Shown: one piece after another, positions 7,132-12,582 of the stretch
Numbering within the stretch: the stretch's first letter is position 1
How the letters are laid out: every line of letters starts with the position of its first letter
Origin: JBBIWA01 sp037439425
GTDB lineage: Bacteria; Acidobacteriota; Blastocatellia; RBC074
Assembly (NCBI GenBank): GCA_037439425.1
Contig: JBBIWA010000113.1
Location: forward strand, 1 to 12,582
Length of the DNA: 12,582 nt
Direction of reading: 5' to 3'
Notes under the pieces: generated by a model
What the model was told of the DNA's origin: nothing
Database searches by the model: none
The model's input: only the letters and a program-made list of their open reading frames with translations
Position numbers and translations under genes: made by a program

Positions 7132-8699
7132 GATCATGGCTCCTGAGCAAGAGGCGCCTGAAATCCCGCTACGTGACGAGTACGACGCAACGCTCGTTTC
7201 CAATGTTCATCCGCCCGACTGGGTGAACCCAGAACCTGCGCCCCGATACAACCTGGTTGTGATCGGTGCGGGTACGGCTGGGCTAGTCACGGCGGCGGGA
7301 GCGGCTGGCCTGGGGGCTAAAGTGGCGCTGTTGGAGCGCTCCCTTCTCGGCGGCGACTGCCTTAACGTCGGGTGCGTACCATCGAAATCCGTCATTCGGT
7401 CTTCACGAGCTTATGCCGATGTCCGCGAAGCTCACCTGTTTGGGGTGAGAGTTCCGTACCAAACAGAAGTGGATTTTCCCGCTGTGATGGAGCGGATGAG
7501 AGCCATTCGAGCACGGATCAGTCATCATGATTCGGCCTGGCGATTCCAGGAGTTGGGTGTGGATGTGTTTTTAGGAGAGGCCCGGTTTACGAGTCGCAAC
7601 ACAGTAGGGGTTGGCGGACAGACTCTGCGCTTCCGTAAAGCGGCGATCGCCACGGGCGCCCGCGCTGTCGAGCCGCCGATAGCAGGTTTGGCCGAAGCGG
7701 GCTACCTCACCAATGAGACGGTCTTCTCGTTAACGTAACGCCCCGGGCATCTGGCGGTGATCGGCGCCGGTCCCATCGGTTGTGAGTTGGCGCAAGCCTT
7801 TCGCCGACTCGGCGCTCAAGTCACCCTCATCGAAGTGTCGCCGCAATTATTGATCCGAGAAGATGAAGACGCCGCTGAGGTTCTGACTCGTGCGCTCTAG
7901 CACGATGGAGTTGACATCAGGTTAGGAACGAAAGTCACACGAGTCACGCTCTCCGGCGGGAAAAAGCTGATTCACCTGGAGAGCCGCGGGACTACCGATC
8001 TGCTTGCCGTAGATGAAATCCTCGTCGGCGCGGGCCGAGCGCCTAACGTTGAAGGCTTAGATTTGGAGGCCGTTGGTGTGGAATATGACAGAAGAAATGG
8101 AATCGTGGTGAACGATCAGCTTCAGACGACCAATCCTCGCATCTATGCGGCGGGGGATGTTTGCATGAGATACAAATTCACTCACGCGGCTGATGCGGCG
8201 GCGCGCCTGGTGATTCAAAATGCGCTCTTCCTTGGGCGAAAGAAACTGAGCGCGCTGACCGTTCCTTGGGCGAAAGAAACTGAGCGCGCTGACCGTTCCT
8301 TGGTGCACTTACACTGATCCTGAGATCGCTCATGTCGGCTTGTCCAAGAAAGACGTTCAGGCGAGGAGAATTTCCGTGCATACGTTTATGATCCCACTGA
8401 GTGAGGTAGACCGGGCCGTGGCTGACGGAGAAGAAGAAGGGTTTGTCAAAATCCTCGTCAAGAAAGGGACGGACAAAATTCTCGGAGCGACCATCGTCGC
8501 GCGCCACGCGGGAGAGATGATCAATGAGGTCACTCTGGCGATGGTAGAGAAGATCGGTCTGGGGAGAATTGCCAATGTGATTCACCCATACCCCACGCAG
8601 GCGGAGGCGATCAAGAAGGCCGCCGACGCTTATCACCGAACCCGCCTGACTCCAGGCGTGAAGAATTTATTCAGTAAGTGGTTGAGCTGGACGCGATAG
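7118..8699 (+). pseudogene. Mercuric-reductase-like FAD/NAD(P) pyridine nucleotide-disulfide oxidoreductase, multiply disrupted
   Basis: ATG 7118 follows AAAGGAGG (7104-7111) by 6 nt. The N-terminal FAD fold VVIGAGTAG (47-55) and the redox-active disulfide GGDCLNVGCVPSK (Cys81/Cys86) are typical of this family; the NAD(P) fold (LAVIGAGPIGCELAQAF) and the second FAD motif (IYAAGDV) follow. Three lesions break it: TAA 7736-7738, TAG 7898-7900 (both in frame), and a 34-bp tandem duplication at 8228-8295 that shifts the frame inside LTVPW. The C-terminal interface domain (GLSKKDVQA to FSKWLSWTR) continues in the shifted frame. With one duplicate copy removed the length is 516 codons including the stop, one frame from start to end. 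These stops are not TGA, so recoding is not an explanation. Confidence 0.87.
8228..8295 (+). repeat. 34-bp perfect tandem duplication inside the flavoprotein gene
   Basis: Copy 1 is 8228-8261 and copy 2 is 8262-8295, identical throughout, each beginning TTCCTTGGGCG and ending CTGACCG. The sequence after copy 2 again starts TTCCTTGG, so an 8-bp direct repeat flanks the unit; this is the usual product of replication slippage between short repeats. Since 34 is not a multiple of three, the duplication causes a frameshift. Confidence 0.92.
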
Positions 8700-8719
8700 C
8701 CGGGAGAGGAAGAGAGAAT

Positions 8720-10024
8720 ATGCAGCAACCTGGATCTGTGAGCACAAGAAGGGGCACTGAGTCTCTGATTCACACCGGCCTGAGACGGCGCTGGCAGCAG
8801 GTCAAGGTCACGATCGGAGCGAGTGCGTTGATGCTTCTTGCGCTGATCGTGGCTTCCAGCCAGCAACCTCAGCAGTGGACAGACCAGGCGCAGCTTGATT
8901 TCTTGCAACGACATTGGCAACTGCCAGTGCCGCTGCAAGGCCGCCCGCCCGCGACGTTCTCTGCCCTGGAGGCTTCCCTGGATCCGGCCAGTTGTGGGGT
9001 CTGCCATCAGGCGCAATTTGAAGACTGGAAAACGACTATTCATAGCCGCAGTATCGGTCCGGGGTTGCTCGGTCAGACGCCGAGTATGCTGCGCGAGGAG
9101 CCGGAGACGGCGGTCATGTGCTACACCTGTCATGCTCCTTTGACCGAGCAGCAGGAGGTTTATCAATCGGCTGCGGCGCTCAAGAAGAATCCGCGCTTCG
9201 ATGCCGCATTGCAGAAGCAGGGACTGACCTGCGCCGGCTGTCACGTAAGACGGCATCAGCGGTTCGGGCCCCCTCAGCGAGATGGGTCGCTTGAAGGAAC
9301 GATCCCGCGAGACCGTGCGCCGCACGGGGGAGCGACGCGCACGCCTGCGTTTGAGCGCGCCGAATTCTGCATGGGGTGCCATCAGTTTGAGGAAGGCCAA
9401 AGAGAACTCAATGGCAAATTGCTGGAAAACACCTATAACGAGTGGAAGAGCAGCCCTTATGCGGCGCAAGGCATCGCGTGTCAGCAATGCCACATGCCGG
9501 ATCGCCAGCATCTTTGGCGCGGCATCCATGATCCGGAGATGGTCAAGCGCGGGGTGAACGTCGAACTGCGAACGAACCAGCCTCGCTACCGCGTCGGCGA
9601 GCAACTCGAAGCCACACTCACGCTGACCAATCGCGGCGTCGGTCATTACTTCCCCAGCTACGTCACGCCCAAAGTTGTGCTGCAGATGGAACTGCTCGAT
9701 GCCAGTGGCCGAAGTGTTGCTGGGAGCAAACAGCAGGAAGCGGTCGGTCGTGAGGTGAGTTTGGACCTCTCAGGGGAGATTGCTGACACGCGCATCCCGC
9801 CCAAAGGGAAGCACTCGTTTCGCTACGTGCAGGCTATTGCTCGCGGGGGACTCAGGCTGCGGGCAGTCGTGACGGTGTATCCCGATGAATTCTATCGGCG
9901 CTTCTACGAGGCGAAGCTGACAGAGCGGCTCGCGGCGGTCGAGAGAAAACGGCTCACGGAAGCGTTGACGGCGGCGCGCCAGTCAAGCTACGAGCTTTTT
10001 AGGAAAGAAATCCCGCTTTCCTGA
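8720..10024 (+). CDS. Five-heme c-type cytochrome, membrane-anchored
   Basis: 434 residues from ATG 8720, with purine-rich GAGGAAGAG upstream. A positively charged N-terminus precedes one hydrophobic segment at about 30-46, an uncleaved anchor or signal sending the protein to the periplasmic side. Five CxxCH heme sites follow: CGVCH (92), CYTCH (134), CAGCH (171), CMGCH (217) and CQQCH (254). The last third (about 270-434) has no heme site and reads like a beta-rich domain (VNVELRTNQPRYRVGEQLEATLTL, GVGHYFPSYVTPK). The heme pattern resembles cytochrome c554 and other multiheme cytochromes that pass electrons in respiratory chains; the partner is unknown. The gene is intact and starts 20 nt after the broken flavoprotein, so it may belong to the same transcript. 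Confidence 0.85.
   Translation: MQQPGSVSTRRGTESLIHTGLRRRWQQVKVTIGASALMLLALIVASSQQPQQWTDQAQLDFLQRHWQLPVPLQGRPPATFSALEASLDPASCGVCHQAQFEDWKTTIHSRSIGPGLLGQTPSMLREEPETAVMCYTCHAPLTEQQEVYQSAAALKKNPRFDAALQKQGLTCAGCHVRRHQRFGPPQRDGSLEGTIPRDRAPHGGATRTPAFERAEFCMGCHQFEEGQRELNGKLLENTYNEWKSSPYAAQGIACQQCHMPDRQHLWRGIHDPEMVKRGVNVELRTNQPRYRVGEQLEATLTLTNRGVGHYFPSYVTPKVVLQMELLDASGRSVAGSKQQEAVGREVSLDLSGEIADTRIPPKGKHSFRYVQAIARGGLRLRAVVTVYPDEFYRRFYEAKLTERLAAVERKRLTEALTAARQSSYELFRKEIPLS
10001..10022 (+). terminator. Hairpin at the 3' end of the cytochrome gene
   Basis: AGGAAAG (10001-10007) pairs perfectly with CTTTCCT (10016-10022) across an 8-nt loop, overlapping the stop codon. A T-run lies before, not after, the hairpin on the + strand, so this is not a classic intrinsic terminator in the direction of the gene. 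Confidence 0.2.
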
Positions 10025-10180
10025 TCTGACGAGTAGTAATTGCCTTCCGGCGTGCTCAAGTTCGTCGCCAAGGCAACGTTGATAAGGCAGCTGTGTAGTT
10101 GTACCAACTGAGCTGCGCGCCTCGAGCGGCTATTTTATTCTCAGAGGCAATAGAGAAGGCGGTTGCCAGGAGACCCTATC

Positions 10181-10984
10181 ATGAAGTTCAAAGAGAATCA
10201 GAGACAGCGGGCTACACTGCAACCGAAATGCGCTTCGGGCGAGATGCTCACGCTGGACGCCATCGAGGCTCTGACCAGAGCTGCTGAAGAAGGCGGCCGC
10301 GTCAGCCTCAATGGCCTGGAGATGACCGTCGCTGATTTGCATTTGCTGGCTGAGGCGGTGCGCTCCGGAGCTATGTTCTGTTTGCTCAGGGCCAGGGTAG
10401 AGGAGCAAGCCAGCGCTGTTACCGGGAAGCAAGCTGATGGTTGGTCAACTCAAGGTGTCGGGTGGCCTGGCGCAGCCTGGAGGAAAGTGATCGGGCAGGT
10501 GAAAAGTCTCGAACTCGGCAGAGCTATGGCTGCTGGATTGGCTGGCGTCGTGGTGATGACGGTGACCCTGATCTTACCGTCGCTGATCGGCTTGCCCAAT
10601 CTGGACCTTGCCCGGCTGCTCGGCAGTTTACTGGCAGACGCGCCGCCCGAGCCAGGCGCCATGACCTGGGTCGCAGGGCTGGGGTTGCATTTGATGGTCG
10701 GTACGGTGGTGCTCTCGACAGGTTATGCGCTGACACATCCTTACCTGCTCACCTCAACTCCGTTAGGCAAGGGGTTGCTCTACAGCCTGATCGTCTGGTT
10801 CATGGCCCAGATACTCGCCATGCCAGTGATGGGAGCCGGGCTGTTTTCCTCAAAGCTTCCGCAGAGCGCGGTGATGGCAGGCAGCAGTTTGCTGGGTCAT
10901 TTGATTTATGGCGCGATTCTGGGGTCAATCTATGGCTCCCGGCAAGCTGAGCATTCCGCAAAGAGACTCTCATCCGGCTGCTAA
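10181..10984 (+). CDS. Four-TM integral membrane protein, DUF6789-like, with cytoplasmic N-terminal segment
   Basis: 267 residues from ATG 10181, with CAGGAG about 8 nt upstream. The first 100 residues are soluble and mostly helical, including AIEALTRAAEEGGRVSLNGL, with no known motif. Four hydrophobic helices follow at about 117-137, 163-183, 197-220 and 230-250, with small-residue and His motifs (LGLHLMVGTVV, LGHLIYGAILGSIYG). The pattern matches small four-helix membrane proteins annotated DUF6789 or hypothetical, often found near cytochrome genes. Function is unknown. Its stop overlaps that of the convergent patatin gene by 4 nt. Confidence 0.65.
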   Translation: MKFKENQRQRATLQPKCASGEMLTLDAIEALTRAAEEGGRVSLNGLEMTVADLHLLAEAVRSGAMFCLLRARVEEQASAVTGKQADGWSTQGVGWPGAAWRKVIGQVKSLELGRAMAAGLAGVVVMTVTLILPSLIGLPNLDLARLLGSLLADAPPEPGAMTWVAGLGLHLMVGTVVLSTGYALTHPYLLTSTPLGKGLLYSLIVWFMAQILAMPVMGAGLFSSKLPQSAVMAGSSLLGHLIYGAILGSIYGSRQAEHSAKRLSSGC

Positions 10985-11898
10985 GACAACGCGAGTTTTT
11001 TCTGCTCAGCGTTTGAATCCTTCCTCTTTCCAAACTCACTTGCCCGGCGCTGCCGCGCAATGAGCGGCTGAAAAAGTTCCCGCTGCTGCAGGGTAGCTTC
11101 GTAAGCCATGCTCATGAGCTGAGCACTATGACTGAAATCGAGCAGGCCGACCTCAAAATCAAAGCATGGCTGGACGAGGATCATTTCTGCCGGCCTGCTG
11201 AAATTACTCATGTCCCGCTGATTCCTGGCCTCCTCCGCCAGTTCAAAGAAACGCGACAGGATATTGATGATGCCGCGAACCGGTCGCCGTTGCGTCTGCT
11301 CGCAGCGGCAGCGAATGGCCAGCAGCGTCGTGGCGCCTTTCTCCACTGCCACGTCGAGCGGCAGATTATTCACAATCCCTCCATCAACGAGCTGGCGATG
11401 CCTGTGCCTGACCGGAGGGAGCAATCCCGGAATGGCGACGCTTGCCAGGATCGCTTCGATCAATCCGCCCTGTTCCAGCCACACGCTCTCGCCGGTATCG
11501 AGGTCGGTGGCGAGCACTGTCAGTGGAATGCTCAAATCCGCAAATTGCCGCGCGGGCAGATGGCGCTCTAAAAACTGCCGGAGCCGGTGATGGCCGTAGA
11601 TGCTATCGGCGTTTCTCAAGCTCAGCAGCGAGCGCCAGTTCAACCCGAAGACATCTCGATACCTGAGACTCCGCCAGAGCTCTTCCATCCGCCTAGCGCT
11701 GACTCCAGCGGCGATGAAAGCTCCATTCAAGGCTCCGACCGAGGCCCCGGTAATCAGGTCTATCTTCACCCCCATCTCGACTAACGCGCGATAGAAGCCT
11801 ACCTCCAGCGCGCCCCGGCTGCCCCCGCCGCACAGCACCAAACCCACCTTCAAGCCAGGCAGTTCTTCAGAAGACAACGATTCATTTTTGGCAATCAT
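10981..11898 (-). CDS. Patatin-like phospholipase (RssA/ExoU-type serine hydrolase)
   Basis: 305 residues from ATG 11896-11898 on the minus strand, with GGAGG about 8 nt upstream. All patatin elements are present: the glycine-rich oxyanion loop GGGSRG (24-29), the nucleophile elbow GASVG with Ser53 (51-55), and the catalytic Asp172 in DGG (172-174). Patatins hydrolyse acyl esters of phospholipids or lipids with a Ser-Asp dyad. No signal peptide is visible, so a cytoplasmic or membrane-surface role is likely. The length is normal and the gene appears intact. It is transcribed against the arsenic cluster and meets the upstream membrane-protein gene tail to tail. Confidence 0.92.
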   Translation of the reverse strand: MIAKNESLSSEELPGLKVGLVLCGGGSRGALEVGFYRALVEMGVKIDLITGASVGALNGAFIAAGVSARRMEELWRSLRYRDVFGLNWRSLLSLRNADSIYGHHRLRQFLERHLPARQFADLSIPLTVLATDLDTGESVWLEQGGLIEAILASVAIPGLLPPVRHRHRQLVDGGIVNNLPLDVAVEKGATTLLAIRCRCEQTQRRPVRGIINILSRFFELAEEARNQRDMSNFSRPAEMILVQPCFDFEVGLLDFSHSAQLMSMAYEATLQQRELFQPLIARQRRASEFGKRKDSNAEQKKLALS

Positions 11899-11944
11899 CA
11901 GTCTGCCCTCCGGATCGGATGTCTCGCTTGTGCGGCCAGTCCGA

Positions 11945-12063
11945 ATTAATAGACCTTGTCGGAAATAGTGAAACCGCGGATGGACGCCGATAAACGCCAG
12001 TGAATTTTAGCTTGCGCTCCACGTTCATCGGCGGTTACAGGTTTATTCTCGATAAAGTCTAAT
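11945..12063. mobile_element. Second MITE-like palindromic element
   Basis: An imperfect inverted repeat with no gene. The left arm includes TTAATAGACC, then AAACCGCGGATGGACG; the reverse complement of the right arm reads GATTAGACTTTATC, then AATAAACC and TAACCGCCGATGAACG. Ends and interior both pair with several mismatches. It lies between the patatin start and the Crp-family gene, about 47 nt upstream of the patatin gene, and may have separated it from its promoter. Confidence 0.6.
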
Positions 12064-12102
12064 CAGGCCGCTCATAAAAATATAATCTGAAAACAGGCCT
12101 GC

Positions 12103-12234
12103 TTATTCCTGATTCTTGATGGATGAAGAAAAAACGCCCCTCCGAGAGCGGTCCGGGCGGGAGCGATGTTCAGGTTCCAACTCCACATTCAATTCGGGAG
12201 CCAGCCGATAGACGAAATTGGCATAGGCGGTCAT
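12103..12234 (-). pseudogene. Short C-terminal-like gene fragment, unidentified
   Basis: On the minus strand an open frame runs from a few codons upstream of ATG 12232-12234 to TAA 12103-12105. It encodes ...LTSHDLAAMTAYANFVYRL, then APELNVELEPEHR and a basic tail. The opening looks like a real coding segment by composition, and reading upstream soon meets TGA. No ribosome site precedes the ATG. It is probably the tail of a degraded gene, or a chance open frame; I do not recognise the family. Confidence 0.25.
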
Positions 12235-12301
12235 GGCGGCGAGGTCGTGGGAGGTGAGTAACGCTTGAGGTGATCAGCTCACACTTGCAACTGAAGATCG
12301 G

Positions 12302-12315
12302 TTCACGATTGTGAA
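12302..12315. promoter_or_regulatory. Perfect 14-bp palindrome downstream of the Crp-family gene
   Basis: TTCAC-GATT-GTGAA, with perfectly complementary 5-bp arms. It lies 14 nt beyond the stop codon of the Crp/Fnr-type regulator. Spacing and symmetry recall FNR/CRP-family operators (5-bp half-sites around a short spacer), but the half-site differs from the FNR and CRP consensus. It could equally be a short mRNA hairpin. Confidence 0.25.
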
Positions 12316-12328
12316 TCGGATTGCGTAG

Positions 12329-12582
12329 TCATTCGCGCGCGGCTCGTTCCAGACGGCTGCGATCAAGGATGGTAATGCGTTTTCTTCCGATCTCGATGAT
12401 CTCCGCACTCTTCAATTCGTTGAGCGCGATCGTCGCACTTTCGCGGTAGACGCCAAGCCTTTCCGCCAGATCCTGATGCGAGAGCCCTTTGACCTCATCG
12501 CCTGCCGCCTCGCGCAACAGCAGCGCCGCAATGCGCGGGAGCAGTCCTTTGAAGGTAGCTTCCTCCAGCATGCGCTCCACCT
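12329..12582 (-). CDS. Crp/Fnr-family transcription regulator, C-terminal part (cut by window edge)
   Basis: About 83 residues of a minus-strand gene whose 5' part lies beyond the window. The segment carries a winged helix-turn-helix typical of the Crp/Fnr C-terminal domain: LLPRIAALLLRE, then GLSHQDLAERLGVYRESATIALNELKSAEIIEIGRKRITILDR. The recognition helix is around GVYRESATIALNEL, where Fnr/Crp proteins have the R-E-T-V/A pattern; in Crp and Fnr the Arg and Glu of this pattern contact DNA. The effector domain is not visible, so the signal sensed (redox, oxygen or cyclic nucleotide) cannot be inferred. The stop TGA at 12329-12331 is natural. Confidence 0.85.
   Translation of the reverse strand, partial: VERMLEEATFKGLLPRIAALLLREAAGDEVKGLSHQDLAERLGVYRESATIALNELKSAEIIEIGRKRITILDRSRLERAARE

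Noticed and set aside
7736..7900. TAA 7736-7738 and TAG 7898-7900 in the flavoprotein as recoded codons (for example pyrrolysine at TAG)
   Set aside because: One is TAA, no special residue is expected at these sites in the family, and a frameshifting duplication breaks the same gene. Pseudogene decay explains all three.
8633..9646. Long minus-strand open frame (337 codons) opposite the cytochrome gene
   Set aside because: It is antisense to a clear five-heme cytochrome, is rich in Arg/Leu as expected from the complementary strand, and shows no domain.
10441..10950. 169-codon + strand frame inside the membrane-protein gene
   Set aside because: It overlaps the hydrophobic four-helix gene in another frame, and its sequence is charged and low in family-like patterns.
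11128..11571. 147-codon + strand frame opposite the patatin gene
   Set aside because: It is a shadow of the minus-strand gene, which has all catalytic motifs and a ribosome site.

Overview
The window looks like an accessory chromosomal region of a moderately GC-rich, probably uncultured bacterium. Three kinds of palindromic repeat of the type scattered through Acidobacteriota and similar environmental genomes are present, but the taxonomic guess is only inference. Its core is an arsenic-metabolism cluster of the arsenosugar-biosynthesis type on the + strand: an ArsM-like methyltransferase, a PiT-type anion permease, an ArsS-like radical SAM protein, a DUF547 protein, a TVP38/TMEM64 membrane protein and a mercuric-reductase-like flavoprotein. 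Just upstream lie a small PII/ferredoxin-fold-like protein and a GrdB/PrdB-like reductase.

Two genes carry an in-frame TGA exactly where related families are known to use selenocysteine. The GrdB/PrdB-like protein (780-1613) reads through TGA 1305-1307 to give U-P-V-C. A perfect 8-bp hairpin with a GTG loop starts 10 nt after the TGA, as expected of a bacterial SECIS. The ArsS-like gene has TGA 5381-5383 between CTAG and GSSCGGALV, the family's C-terminal signature. A conventional caller would truncate or split both genes.

The cluster is also decaying. The PiT gene has an early TGA and a 135-bp palindromic insertion flanked by an 8-bp direct repeat; removing it restores the reading frame. 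The ArsS gene has an N-terminal frameshift, and a Phe replaces the third Cys of the radical SAM CxxxCxxC motif. The flavoprotein has TAA and TAG stops and a 34-bp tandem duplication; removing one copy restores a single frame to the natural end. ArsM, TVP38 and the GrdB-like gene look intact; DUF547 has an uncertain start. The damage could be real (relic locus) or partly sequencing or assembly error, but the insertion with its direct repeat is hard to explain as error.

Layout: 1-230 (-) remnant of a DDE transposase; 349-654 small protein; 780-1613 selenoprotein candidate; 1614-1892 spacer; 1893-3047 arsM; 3068-4318 broken PiT; 4365-4438 palindromic repeat; 4459-5413 arsS; 5426-6352 DUF547; 6379-7131 TVP38; 7118-8699 broken flavoprotein; 8720-10024 five-heme cytochrome c; 10181-10984 four-TM membrane protein; 10981-11898 (-) patatin-like phospholipase, tail to tail with the previous gene; 11945-12063 a second palindromic element; 12103-12234 (-) small fragment; 12329-12582 (-) C-terminal part of a Crp/Fnr-type regulator cut by the window edge.
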